The notes under the pieces are model-generated. The model saw nothing but the letters and a program-made list of their open reading frames with translations, ran no database searches and was not told the DNA's origin. A stretch of DNA of 64,000 bases from Marinovum sp034669705 (GTDB lineage: Bacteria; Pseudomonadota; Alphaproteobacteria; Rhodobacterales; Rhodobacteraceae): NCBI RefSeq assembly GCF_034669705.1, contig NZ_JAXMOR010000026.1:3671-67670 (forward strand), in the 5' to 3' direction. The translations under genes were made by a program, and so were the position numbers. Each line of letters opens with the position of its first letter. Positions within the stretch are counted from its first letter, which is position 1. Below are positions 1-8,611 of this stretch, piece by piece.

Positions 1-820
1 CGTCGGAGAAGGTGGCATAGGCACCGGTGTCGCGGGTGCCGAACTCCCAGTTCTCCTCGGGCCCGCCGGTGAGGCCTTCGAGTCGGAGTTTCGAGACCCG
101 GTCGGAGACCCAGGCAATGCCGTAGCCGTGGCGCGAGAAGACCTTGTAGGGCGAGATCACGTAGCCGTCGATATCGTAGCTGTCGATGTCGATCCGGCCG
201 TGGCTGGCGTGCTGGATGCCGTCGACGAAGATCAGGCAGTCCGGCGCCTTGGCGCGGATCGCGGCGACGATTGCCGGCAGGTCCATCGCCATGCCGGTGA
301 CCGGCGAGGTGTGCAGGATGGTGGCGACGGCGGTGTCCTGGCTGACCTGCGCGGCATAGGCCTCGGCGGTGACCAGCCCGGTGGCGTCGTCATGCGGCAC
401 CAGGATGTGGTCGCGCCCCGAGACATCCGCCCATTTGGCCGCCGCCGAGCGCGAGGCGGGATGTTCCACCGTCGCGCCCAGCACCGGACCGGAGCGGGCG
501 CCGAGGATCATCGCGCGCAGCAGACGGAAGGTCAGCTCGGTACCGCTCTCGCCGACGAAGAACTGCCCCGACGAGGCACCGAAAAAGGTCGCCATGTCGG
601 CCTTGGCGGCGTTGATGGTGGCGACCAGCGCATGGGCGGCGGGGTTGTCGCGGCCCTGATTGTCGGGGATGGCGGCGAACCTGGTCGAGGTTTCGACCAC
701 GGAGTTCAGGGTCAGCGCGCCGCCGGCGTTTTCAAAGAAGACGCGGGGGCCCTGGAAGGGGCAGTCGTCGACATGGGCAAAGCGGGCGCGGATCTCGGAA
801 AGCAGGCTGTCGGAAAACAT
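1..820 (-). CDS. class V aminotransferase (cysteine desulfurase-like), 3' end outside window
   Basis: PLP-dependent fold-type I enzyme of the aminotransferase class V / cysteine desulfurase-like group. Translating the minus strand from the ATG at 820 gives an uninterrupted reading frame to the window edge (about 273 residues seen). The cofactor site is recognisable: a VDGIQHASH stretch (Asp about 200, Gln about 203) and SPYKVFSRHGYG, in which Lys about 226 is the expected Schiff-base lysine. It lies 21 bp downstream of the decarboxylase gene on the same strand, so the two are probably co-transcribed. The substrate cannot be told from sequence; it need not be a true desulfurase. The C-terminal part, where a desulfurase would carry its catalytic Cys, is off the window. 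Confidence 0.85.
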   Translation of the reverse strand, partial: MFSDSLLSEIRARFAHVDDCPFQGPRVFFENAGGALTLNSVVETSTRFAAIPDNQGRDNPAAHALVATINAAKADMATFFGASSGQFFVGESGTELTFRLLRAMILGARSGPVLGATVEHPASRSAAAKWADVSGRDHILVPHDDATGLVTAEAYAAQVSQDTAVATILHTSPVTGMAMDLPAIVAAIRAKAPDCLIFVDGIQHASHGRIDIDSYDIDGYVISPYKVFSRHGYGIAWVSDRVSKLRLEGLTGGPEENWEFGTRDTGAYATFSD

Positions 821-841
821 GGGGGAGCTCCCTGGTTTGGG

Positions 842-2269
842 CTATGCGGCCGGGGCAAGGGCACGCGCCTTGCGGGCAACGGCGGCGATGGCGGCGTCGA
901 TGTCCTCTGGCGTGGTGCGGTGATTGGCGATGGCGGCGCGCAGGCAGGTGATGCCGCGGGCCTCGGTGGTGGAAAAGACCGCCGTGCCGTCGAGTTGCAG
1001 GGCGGAGGCCACGGCCTTGTTGAGGGTCGATTGCGCCTCTGGCGGCAGGCTGGCCCCGGCGGTGAAGACGCAGAGGTTGGAGATCACCGGTGCCATCAGC
1101 GCCATGTCGGGCTGGTCGGTGACCGCCGCACCCATGCGGGCGGCGGCGCGGCAATTGGCGGTGATGGCGGCGCCGAGCCGGGCCGCGCCGTAGGTTTCGA
1201 TCGCGGTCCAGACCTTGAGCGCCCGGGCGCCGCGCGACAGGTCGGTGCCGAAATCGCAGAACCACGGATCGCCGCCGGACAGCCCCGCGCCATGGCTGGC
1301 GAGATAGGCGGGGCGGGCGGCGAAGGTGGCGTAATGCTCGGCCTGGTCGCGGATCAGGCAGAGGCCGCAGTCATAGGGCACGTACATCCACTTGTGGAAG
1401 TCGCAGGCCAGGCTGTCGGCGCGGTCGATGCCCTCGGTCAGGCCGCGCCAGGGCGGCTCGGCGAGACGGGCCCAGGCGCCGAAAGCCCCGTCGATGTGCA
1501 GCCAGAGCGCCTCGTCGCGGGCAATGTCGGCCAGACCGTTCAGGTCGTCGAACCGGCCGAAATCGACCGAGCCGGCGGTGCCGATGATGGCGAAAGGCGT
1601 GGCGCCCTCGGCGCGGTCGCGGGCAATGGCGGCGCGCAGGGCGGCGAGGTCGATGCCGCGGTCGTCTTCGGGGATGCGGCGCAGGTTGTCGGCGCCGATG
1701 CCCAGCAGCTCGATCGCCTTGGCCGAGGCCGTGTGCACCCCGGCACCGGCATAGGCGGTGAGCCGGGACTGCACCCCCCTGCGGCGCACCTCGGGGCCCA
1801 GCGCCCGCTGTCGGGCGGTGGCCAGCGCGATGACCGTGGCCTGAGAGGTGCCGGTGACCAGCACGCCAGAGGCGGTCTCGGGGAAGCCCATCACGCCGCG
1901 GGTCCAGTCGATCACCGCGCGTTCGACATGGATCATGCCGTGGTCGCGGCCGCCGCAATTGGCGTTGATCGTCGCCGCCGCCATTTCCGACAACAGCCCC
2001 GAGGCCAGACCGGTGCCATGCACCCAGCCCCAGAACCGCGGATGGGTGTTGCCGGTGCCATAGGGCAGCATGTCGTCGATCAGCCGCTGGGCCGTGGCCG
2101 CCTCGCCATGGCCCGTGCCGGTCAGCGCATAGCGCTCGCGGGTTGCCTCGGGCAGCGGCTGCCAGGGATGGGCGCGCGCCTCGGCCAGGCGGTCGATGCA
2201 GGCATCGAGCAGGGCATGGGCGCTCTTGCGGAAATCGTCCCAGTTCTCAGGGTCGAGCGTGTCGGTCAT
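842..2269 (-). CDS. PLP-dependent group II decarboxylase (aromatic-L-amino-acid decarboxylase family)
   Basis: A 475-residue cytosolic PLP enzyme of the group II decarboxylase family (AADC, tyrosine, tryptophan and glutamate decarboxylases). The PLP lysine sits in DFHKWMYVPYDCG (Lys about 293) and the ring-stacking and charge-relay region in HIDGAFGAW. Upstream motifs PRFWGWVHG and GVLVTGTSQATV are also typical. An in-frame ATG at 2299 would add 10 residues. I prefer 2269 because the protein family starts close to this point, although no strong ribosome site decides it. It is the first gene of a probable two-gene unit with the class V aminotransferase. The substrate is unknown; the family covers both decarboxylases and aldehyde synthases. 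Confidence 0.85.
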   Translation of the reverse strand: MTDTLDPENWDDFRKSAHALLDACIDRLAEARAHPWQPLPEATRERYALTGTGHGEAATAQRLIDDMLPYGTGNTHPRFWGWVHGTGLASGLLSEMAAATINANCGGRDHGMIHVERAVIDWTRGVMGFPETASGVLVTGTSQATVIALATARQRALGPEVRRRGVQSRLTAYAGAGVHTASAKAIELLGIGADNLRRIPEDDRGIDLAALRAAIARDRAEGATPFAIIGTAGSVDFGRFDDLNGLADIARDEALWLHIDGAFGAWARLAEPPWRGLTEGIDRADSLACDFHKWMYVPYDCGLCLIRDQAEHYATFAARPAYLASHGAGLSGGDPWFCDFGTDLSRGARALKVWTAIETYGAARLGAAITANCRAAARMGAAVTDQPDMALMAPVISNLCVFTAGASLPPEAQSTLNKAVASALQLDGTAVFSTTEARGITCLRAAIANHRTTPEDIDAAIAAVARKARALAPAA

Positions 2270-2391
2270 CGGCGGCGTCTCGTGTTTTTCGGGGAGCATA
2301 GGGACGTGGGGGCGCCATGCAAGCCGAGATCGGCGCGGGCGGGCGCTGTCGGGTTGTCCGCCGCGGGGTGGCTTCGCGCAACGCAGCTTTG

Positions 2392-2411
2392 AATGAGAAT
2401 GGTTCTCAATT
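2392..2411. promoter_or_regulatory. Fur/Mur-like palindromic operator upstream of sitA
   Basis: AATGAGAATGGTTCTCAATT contains the inverted repeat TGAGAA-TGG-TTCTCA and lies about 65 bp before the sitA start. It resembles Fur-family boxes. In Rhodobacteraceae such sites upstream of sitABCD are usually read by the manganese-responsive Fur homologue (Mur). Binding is inferred, not shown. Confidence 0.6.
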
Positions 2412-2474
2412 TCATTGACATTGCGCCAGCCACGGGCATATTTGCCGAAAGACCCATTGATTCAGGAGAGCGTG

Positions 2475-3365
2475 ATGCTGCGACAGATGATTGCCGGGGT
2501 GGCGCTGACCTCTGCCCTGACCTGGGCCGGGGCGGCGTCGGCGCAGGAGTTCAAGGTGGTCACCACCTTCACAGTGATCGCCGACATGGCGCAGAACGTC
2601 GCCGGTGACGCCGCCGAGGTTGTCTCGGTCACCAAGCCCGGCGCCGAGATCCACGGCTACGATCCGACGCCGCGCGACCTGGTTGGTGCGATTGATGCCG
2701 ACCTGGTGTTGTGGAACGGCATGAACCTCGAGCTCTGGTTCGAGCAGTTTCTCGGCAACCTCGGCGACAAGCCCTCGGTGGTGGTCAGCAAAGGCGTCGA
2801 GGAAATCCCGATCTCTGAGGGCGCATACGAGGGCATGCCCAATCCGCATGCCTGGATGTCACTGGACAACGCCTTGATCTATGTCGACAATATCCGCGAT
2901 GCCCTGGCAGAGCACGACCCGGAGAATGCCGAGACCTATGCCGCCAACGCCCAAGACTACAAGGCGCGGATCACCGCGGCCATTGCCCCGCTGCGCGAGA
3001 TGATCGCCGAGGTGCCCGAGGGCCAGCGCTGGCTGGCGACCTGCGAGGGGGCGTTTTCCTATCTGGCGCGGGATTTCGGGCTGAGCGAGGTCTATCTCTG
3101 GCCGATGAACGCCGACCAGATCGGCACGCCGCAGCAGGTGCGGCGGATGATCGACACCATCCGCGAACGGGAAATTCCGGTGGTGTTCTGCGAAAGCACG
3201 GTCAACACTGACCCCGCGAAGCAGGTCGCCCGCGAAACCGGGGCGCGCTATGGCGGCGAGCTCTATGTCGACAGCCTGTCAGAGGCCGACGGCCCGGTGC
3301 CGACCTATCTCGACCTGCTTCGGGTGACGACCGAAATAGTGGTGAACGGATTGACGGGTGAGTAG
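2475..3365 (+). CDS. sitA: Mn/Fe ABC transporter, periplasmic metal-binding protein
   Basis: Cluster A-I (TroA/ZnuA/PsaA-type) metal-binding lipoprotein or periplasmic protein of 296 residues. The start at 2475 is set by AGGAGAG six bases upstream and by the signal peptide that follows (cleavage near ASA-QEF). The reading frame is open further upstream, but that part has no ribosome site. Expected metal ligands are present: His in EIHGYDP, His in NPHAWMS, Glu in CEGAFSYLARDFG and Asp in YVDSLSEADGP. There is no His-rich loop as in ZnuA, which favours Mn/Fe over Zn. First gene of sitABCD; its end overlaps the next gene by 8 bp. Confidence 0.88.
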   Translation: MLRQMIAGVALTSALTWAGAASAQEFKVVTTFTVIADMAQNVAGDAAEVVSVTKPGAEIHGYDPTPRDLVGAIDADLVLWNGMNLELWFEQFLGNLGDKPSVVVSKGVEEIPISEGAYEGMPNPHAWMSLDNALIYVDNIRDALAEHDPENAETYAANAQDYKARITAAIAPLREMIAEVPEGQRWLATCEGAFSYLARDFGLSEVYLWPMNADQIGTPQQVRRMIDTIREREIPVVFCESTVNTDPAKQVARETGARYGGELYVDSLSEADGPVPTYLDLLRVTTEIVVNGLTGE

Positions 3366-4248
3366 AATAGAAGCCGATGCCTTCGACAGCGCGGGCCTCT
3401 GGGTCCGCGATCTGGCGGTGACCTATCGCAACGGGGTCACCGCGCTGAAATCCGCGAGCTTCGCGGTGCCAAGGGGCTCGATCGCAGCGCTCGTCGGTAT
3501 CAACGGCGCCGGAAAATCGACCCTGTTCAAGGCGATCATGGGCTTTCTGCCGGCCGCCAAGGGCGAGATCGGCATTCTCGGGCAGGGGGTCAAAGCCTCG
3601 CTGAAACAGGGGCTTGTGGCCTATGTGCCGCAGGCCGAGGAGGTTGACTGGACCTTCCCGGTGCTGGTCGAGGACGTGGTGATGATGGGCCGGTTCGGCC
3701 GCATGGGCCTGTTGCGCATCCCCTCTGCCACCGACAGGGCGGCGGTGCAGACCGCGCTCGACCGGGTCGGCATGCAGGCCTATCGCAAGCGCCAGATCGG
3801 CGAGCTCTCCGGCGGCCAGCGCAAGCGGGTGTTCCTGGCCCGGGCGCTGGCGCAGGAGGGCGAGGTGATCCTGCTCGACGAGCCCTTTACCGGCGTCGAC
3901 GTGCAGACCGAAGAGGCGATCATCGCCCTGCTGCGCGAGCTGCGCGACGAGGGCAAGGTGATGCTGGTCTCGACCCACAACCTCGGCTCGGTGCCGGAGT
4001 TCTGCGACCAGGTGGTGCTGGTGAAAGGCACGGTGCTGAACTACGGGCCGACGCCTGAAGTCTTCACCCAGAGCAACCTCGAGGCGGCCTTTGGCGGGGT
4101 GCTGAGGCATTTCGTCCTCGGCGGCGCCGATCTGCATGATGACGAGGACACCCGCGCGGTGACCATCCTCAGCGACGACGAGCGGCCCTTCGTGATGTAT
4201 GACGACCAGGCCCGCACCGTCGGGCCGAAGAGCGAGGAGGAGGAGTGA
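3358..4248 (+). CDS. sitB: Mn/Fe ABC transporter, ATP-binding protein
   Basis: ATPase subunit (296 residues) of the SitABCD importer. Walker A is INGAGKST, the signature is LSGGQRKR, Walker B is VILLDEPFTGVD, followed by the switch His in STHNL. The GTG start at 3358 overlaps the sitA stop, consistent with translational coupling. A C-terminal extension of about 40 acidic residues follows the nucleotide-binding domain, as in other SitB/MntA-type ATPases. Confidence 0.9.
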   Translation: MSRIEADAFDSAGLWVRDLAVTYRNGVTALKSASFAVPRGSIAALVGINGAGKSTLFKAIMGFLPAAKGEIGILGQGVKASLKQGLVAYVPQAEEVDWTFPVLVEDVVMMGRFGRMGLLRIPSATDRAAVQTALDRVGMQAYRKRQIGELSGGQRKRVFLARALAQEGEVILLDEPFTGVDVQTEEAIIALLRELRDEGKVMLVSTHNLGSVPEFCDQVVLVKGTVLNYGPTPEVFTQSNLEAAFGGVLRHFVLGGADLHDDEDTRAVTILSDDERPFVMYDDQARTVGPKSEEEE

Positions 4249-5099
4249 GCCTGCTGCTCGAACCTTTCGGCTATGGCTACATGACCAACGCCATGTGGGT
4301 CTCGGCGCTGGTCGGCGCGGTCTGCGCCTTTCTGTCGGCCTATCTGATGCTCAAGGGCTGGTCGCTGATCGGCGACGCGCTGAGCCATTCCATCGTGCCC
4401 GGGGTCGCCGGCGCCTATATGCTGGGGCTGCCCTTCGCGCTGGGCGCCTTTCTGTCGGGTGGGCTGGCGGCCGGGGCGATGCTGTTTCTCAACCAGCGCA
4501 GCGGGCTCAAGGAAGACGCGATCATCGGCATCATCTTCACCAGCTTCTTCGGGCTGGGGCTGTTCATGGTCTCGGTCTCGCCGGTCTCGGTCGACGTGCA
4601 GACCATCATCCTCGGCAACGTCCTGGCGATAACGCCTGAGGACACGCTGCAACTGGCGGTGATCGGCTTCGTCTCGCTGGCGGTGCTGCTGGTGAAATGG
4701 AAGGACCTGATGGTCGCCTTCTTCGACGAGAACCACGCCCGCTCGATCGGCCTTCGCCCGGAGCGGCTGCGCTTCGTGTTCTTCGTGCTGCTCTCGGCCT
4801 CCTGCGTGGCGGCGCTGCAGACCGTCGGCGCCTTTCTGGTGATCGCCATGGTAGTGACGCCGGGCGCCACCGCCTACCTGCTGGCCGACCGCTTCCCGGT
4901 GCTGCTGGTGATCTCGGTGACGATCGGCGCGGTGACGTCCTTCGTCGGCGCCTATGCCTCGTATTTCCTCGACGGGGCGACCGGTGGCATCATCATCACC
5001 CTGCAGACGGCGGTGTTCCTCCTGGCCTTCTTCTTTGCACCGAAACACGGGCTGCGCGCGGCGCGGGCCCGTGCGGCGCGGGACTTGCAGGAGGCATGA
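4245..5099 (+). CDS. sitC: Mn/Fe ABC transporter permease
   Basis: ABC-3 family integral membrane permease, 284 residues, with about eight hydrophobic segments. GTG start overlapping the sitB stop (GTGA). The early motif LMLKGWSLIGDALSHSIVPGV is typical of ZnuB/SitC/MntB permeases. It pairs with the paralogous permease encoded next. Confidence 0.88.
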   Translation: MSLLLEPFGYGYMTNAMWVSALVGAVCAFLSAYLMLKGWSLIGDALSHSIVPGVAGAYMLGLPFALGAFLSGGLAAGAMLFLNQRSGLKEDAIIGIIFTSFFGLGLFMVSVSPVSVDVQTIILGNVLAITPEDTLQLAVIGFVSLAVLLVKWKDLMVAFFDENHARSIGLRPERLRFVFFVLLSASCVAALQTVGAFLVIAMVVTPGATAYLLADRFPVLLVISVTIGAVTSFVGAYASYFLDGATGGIIITLQTAVFLLAFFFAPKHGLRAARARAARDLQEA

Positions 5100-5929
5100 T
5101 GGACCAGCTGCTCCTGCCCTTCCAGTTCCCCTTCATGCAGAATGCCTTTCTGGTGGCGCTGCTCTTGGCCGCGCCGACCGCGATCCTGAGCTGTTTCCTG
5201 GTGCTCAAGGGCTGGTCGCTGATGGGCGACGCGGTGAGCCATGCGGTGCTGCCGGGGGTGGTTCTGGCCTATATGCTGGGCATCCCGCTGATCATCGGCG
5301 CGTTCGCGGCCGGGATGACCTGCGCGCTGGCCACCGGCTATCTCAACGCCAATTCCCGGATCAAGCAGGACACGGTGATGGGGGTGGTGTTCTCGGGCAT
5401 GTTCGGGGTCGGGATGGTGCTCTATGTCAAGGTAGAGACCAATGTGCACCTCGATCACATCCTCTTCGGCAACATGCTGGGGGTCGGGTCTGGCGATCTC
5501 TGGACCGCCGGGATCATCGGTGCCTTCGTTACCGTGGTGCTGATCCTGAAATGGAAGGACCTGCTGCTGCATGCCTTCGATCCGGCGCAGGCCCAGGCCA
5601 TCGGGCTGCCGGTGGGCTGGCTGCATTACGGGCTGCTGTCGATCCTGTCGCTGACCATTGTCGCGGTGCTGAGCGCGGTGGGGCTGATCCTGGCCATCGG
5701 GTTGTTGATCGCGCCGGGGGCAGTGGCCTTCCTGCTGACCCGCGAGTTCCGCCACATGCTGGCGGCGGCGGTGGCGGTCAACCTGACGGCGATGCTGGGC
5801 GGGGTCTATGCCAGCTTCTGGCTCGACAGCGCGCCGGCACCGACGGTGATCCTGATGCTGACGGGGTGGTTCATCCTGGCGTTTGGCTGGCGGCAATGGC
5901 GCAATGCGCGGCGCGAGAGCGTGGTGTGA
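5096..5929 (+). CDS. sitD: Mn/Fe ABC transporter permease (second subunit)
   Basis: Second ABC-3 permease (277 residues from ATG 5096; an adjacent in-frame ATG at 5099 is equally possible). It overlaps the sitC stop as ATGA. The LVLKGWSLMGDAVSHAVLPGV segment matches sitC closely, so the two permeases are paralogues that form the heterodimeric channel. Last gene of the operon; no clear hairpin terminator was seen in the 166 bp before the next, oppositely oriented gene. Confidence 0.88.
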   Translation: MMDQLLLPFQFPFMQNAFLVALLLAAPTAILSCFLVLKGWSLMGDAVSHAVLPGVVLAYMLGIPLIIGAFAAGMTCALATGYLNANSRIKQDTVMGVVFSGMFGVGMVLYVKVETNVHLDHILFGNMLGVGSGDLWTAGIIGAFVTVVLILKWKDLLLHAFDPAQAQAIGLPVGWLHYGLLSILSLTIVAVLSAVGLILAIGLLIAPGAVAFLLTREFRHMLAAAVAVNLTAMLGGVYASFWLDSAPAPTVILMLTGWFILAFGWRQWRNARRESVV

Positions 5930-6095
5930 GATTTGCCGGCCGGGCCGCGGGGAGCTGGCTGCGGGCGCCTCCGGCGGGAGTTTGTTCGGCAAGATGAAGC
6001 TGGAGCGGGGCGTGCCGTCGGACCGTTCGGGCGGTGGTGACGGAGGGCGGTTCGGGCGCGCGTTTGGCGTGTGCTGCGCTCTTGCGGTCAGCGGG

Positions 6096-7421
6096 TCAGG
6101 CCCAGGCGGGGGCGTGGCGGCGGACCGGGCCGGTGGCGAGGCGCCAGACCGGCGGCTGGCCGTTGACGGTGAGCGGTGGGCGCAGGCGCTGTGCCGGGCC
6201 CCAGCCGGTGGCTTCGGGGTCGGGCGCGAAATCCTCGGGGGTGGCGGTGATCGGATGCTCTGGTGACAGGCTGCCGGGGGCGGACTTCAGGCATTCGGCG
6301 GTGCGGGCCAGCGAGAGCTCGGCGCGGGTGGTGCGGCCCTCGGCACGGCGGGCGAGGCCGCGCAGGGCGGCGGCGGCCAGCAGGTAGCCGGTGCCGTGGT
6401 CAAGCGCCTGCACCGGCAGCGGCAGGGGGCGGTCGAGACCGGCCTGCTGCCTGCCGAGGGCGGCGATGCCACAGGACATCTGCACCAGTGAATCAAAGCC
6501 GCGGCGTTCGCCCCAGGGACCGGAGCGGCCATAGGCCGAGAGGCTGACGTCGATCAGTCCGGGGTTGAGGGCGCGGCGGGCCTCGGCGCCAAACCCCAGC
6601 CCCTCGAGCGCGCCGGGACGGTAACCGTGCAGCAACATGTCGGCCGAGGCGAGCAGCCGGCGAAAGGTCTCGCGGTCCTCGCTGCGGGTGAGGTCGAGGC
6701 CGGCGCAGCGCTTGCCGAGGTTGACCTCTGCCTCGGCGGCGGGCTCTGACCAATGCGGCGGATCAATGCGCAGCACCTCGGCGCCGAACCCGGCAAGCAA
6801 GCGCGTCGCCACGGGGCCGGCGAGCACCCGCGTCAGATCGAGTACCTTCAGCCCGGCAAGGCGGGCCGGCCGGGCCTCGCACGCCTCTGACCGGTGCCAA
6901 CGCACCAGCGGTTCGGCGGCGACGGCGCGGCCTTGCGGGTGGGCGCGCCACGCGTCCGGGCTGTGCAGGGCGGCGGCGCAGCCCTTGGCGGCAACGATAG
7001 CGCTCTCCAGCGCTTCGGCCTGCCAGCGGCTGACGGCGCTGCGCACCGCCTCGGGCTCCGGCGCGCAGCCCAGCACCGAGAGCGCGGCGTCGCGGTGATG
7101 CGGGGCATTGGTGTGCAGCCGGATGAAGCCGTCGGCGGTGGCGTAGTTGCCGGCCAGCGGATCCCAGATCGAGGGCATCTCCCAGCCTGTGGGCCGCAGG
7201 CTCATGTCGAACCAGAGCGAGGCGAGACGGCGGTCGACCGTGACCGCCTCGGCGCCCCTGCCGTCGAGCCTGGCCAGCGCGGTGCCGGCGGCGGCGACGG
7301 TCGCAGCGGCGAAATCGCTGACCGCGTGCACCGAGGGCAGGGCGCCTGTGCCGGTCTCCTGGAAGGGCGCGGGCGTGAGGTCCAGAGCCCGGGTGATCTC
7401 GGGCCAGTAGGGATTGGTCAT
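6096..7421 (-). CDS. CoA transferase, CaiB/BaiF family III, permuted domain order
   Basis: Family III acyl-CoA transferase-like protein, 441 residues, cytosolic. The hallmark N-terminal CaiB motif (GLKVLDLTRVLAGPVATRLL, then VLRIDPP) begins only near residue 190. The first 180 residues instead resemble the C-terminal part of CaiB proteins (WDPLAGNYATADGFIRLHTN, PHHRDAAL). The halves therefore appear in swapped order, as in some alpha-proteobacterial family members I recall. The substrate acid is unknown. It stands alone between sitD (convergent) and hisE. Confidence 0.8.
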   Translation of the reverse strand: MTNPYWPEITRALDLTPAPFQETGTGALPSVHAVSDFAAATVAAAGTALARLDGRGAEAVTVDRRLASLWFDMSLRPTGWEMPSIWDPLAGNYATADGFIRLHTNAPHHRDAALSVLGCAPEPEAVRSAVSRWQAEALESAIVAAKGCAAALHSPDAWRAHPQGRAVAAEPLVRWHRSEACEARPARLAGLKVLDLTRVLAGPVATRLLAGFGAEVLRIDPPHWSEPAAEAEVNLGKRCAGLDLTRSEDRETFRRLLASADMLLHGYRPGALEGLGFGAEARRALNPGLIDVSLSAYGRSGPWGERRGFDSLVQMSCGIAALGRQQAGLDRPLPLPVQALDHGTGYLLAAAALRGLARRAEGRTTRAELSLARTAECLKSAPGSLSPEHPITATPEDFAPDPEATGWGPAQRLRPPLTVNGQPPVWRLATGPVRRHAPAWA

Positions 7422-7484
7422 GGCGCGCTCCGGCTGCGGTTTGGCGCAGGGTAGGCGCCGGAGCCGCCGGAGGGCAAGCCGCGC

Positions 7485-7796
7485 CTAGCTGCGGGCGTTC
7501 TTTTCAGCGATGCCGGAGGTGCCCTGGCGGCGGGCCAGCTCTGCCAGCACGTCGTCGAGCGCAATGTCGCGCGCGGCCAGCATCACCAGCAGGTGATAGA
7601 GCACGTCGGCGGCCTCGTAAGTGAGGTTTTCGGCGTCGCCCTTGGCGGCGGCGATGATCGCTTCGATCGCCTCCTCGCCGAACTTCTCGGCGCATTTCTC
7701 CGGCCCCTTGGCGAGCAGCTTGGCGGTCCAGGAGCTCTCGGGGTCGGCGCTCTTGCGCGCTGCGATCACCGTCTCGAGGTCGTGCAGAACGCTCAT
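7485..7796 (-). CDS. hisE: phosphoribosyl-ATP pyrophosphatase
   Basis: Histidine biosynthesis, second step: hydrolyses phosphoribosyl-ATP to phosphoribosyl-AMP. 103 residues, the usual HisE length, all-alpha MazG-like fold with the EKFGEEAIEAIIAA metal-binding helix and a second acidic helix (YEAADVLYHLL). Start ATG 7796 overlaps the hisF stop by 4 bp. The reading frame stays open upstream, but that part is inside hisF. Confidence 0.92.
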   Translation of the reverse strand: MSVLHDLETVIAARKSADPESSWTAKLLAKGPEKCAEKFGEEAIEAIIAAAKGDAENLTYEAADVLYHLLVMLAARDIALDDVLAELARRQGTSGIAEKNARS

Positions 7797-8554
7797 GTCA
7801 GCCTCATCGGGATGCCGGCGGCGGCCATGTGATGCTTGGCCTCGGCGATGGTGTGATCGCCGAAATGGAAGATCGAGGCGGCAAGCACCGCCGACGCACC
7901 GCCTTGGGTGACGCCTTCGACCAGGTGGTCGAGTGTGCCGACCCCGCCAGAGGCAATGACCGGCACCGTGACCGCATCCGAGATCGCCCGGGTCAGCGGC
8001 AGGTTGAAGCCGGCACGCGTGCCGTCGCGGTCCATCGAGGTCAGCAGGATTTCCCCGGCGCCCTTCTCGGTGACCTGTCGGGCGAACTCCACCGCGTCGA
8101 TGCCGGTGGGCTTGCGGCCGCCGTGGGTGAAGATCTCCCACTTGCCGGGGGCGACGGTCTTGGCGTCGATGGCGCAGACGATGCACTGGCTGCCGAACTG
8201 GTCGGCGGCCTCGGCGATGACGTCGGGGTTGGCCACCGCCGCCGAATTGAAGCTCACCTTGTCGGCCCCGGCCAGCAGCAGCTTGCGGACGTCACCCGCG
8301 GTGCGGACGCCGCCGCCGACGGTCAGCGGGATGAAGCAATGCTCGGCGGTGCGCTGCACCACCTCCATCATCACGCCGCGGTTTTCATGCGTGGCGTGGA
8401 TGTCGAGAAAGCAGAGCTCGTCGGCGCCGGCCAGATCATAGGCGCGGGCCGATTCAACCGGGTCGCCGGCATCGCGCAGGTCGACGAAGTTCACGCCTTT
8501 GACGACGCGGCCATCGGCGACGTCCAGGCAGGGGATGATGCGGGTCTTGAGCAT
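7793..8554 (-). CDS. hisF: imidazole glycerol phosphate synthase, cyclase subunit
   Basis: Cyclase half of the HisH-HisF glutamine amidotransferase that makes imidazole glycerol phosphate and AICAR. 253 residues, (beta/alpha)8 barrel. Catalytic Asp are in RIIPCLDVADGRVVKG (near residue 11) and in LLTSMDRDGTRAGF. Phosphate-binding motifs VGGGVRT and ASGGVG are present. It overlaps hisE (ATGA). Its partner hisH lies 15.5 kb away at 24081 because an unrelated block separates hisF from hisA. Confidence 0.95.
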   Translation of the reverse strand: MLKTRIIPCLDVADGRVVKGVNFVDLRDAGDPVESARAYDLAGADELCFLDIHATHENRGVMMEVVQRTAEHCFIPLTVGGGVRTAGDVRKLLLAGADKVSFNSAAVANPDVIAEAADQFGSQCIVCAIDAKTVAPGKWEIFTHGGRKPTGIDAVEFARQVTEKGAGEILLTSMDRDGTRAGFNLPLTRAISDAVTVPVIASGGVGTLDHLVEGVTQGGASAVLAASIFHFGDHTIAEAKHHMAAAGIPMRLT

Positions 8555-8611
8555 GGGGGTCTCTTACGGCCTGACAGAGGGCGGGGCAAGCTGGCTGTTG
8601 ACGCCGCGGCC

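Noticed and set aside
128..2392. 754-codon plus-strand open frame
   Set aside because: Antisense shadow of two clear PLP enzymes on the minus strand. The translation has no family motif and low-complexity Gly/Arg/Ala composition typical of antisense frames in GC-rich DNA.
4245..5929. sitC and sitD as a recent tandem duplication
   Set aside because: Two homologous ABC-3 permeases are normal for SitABCD systems; the sequences have diverged well.
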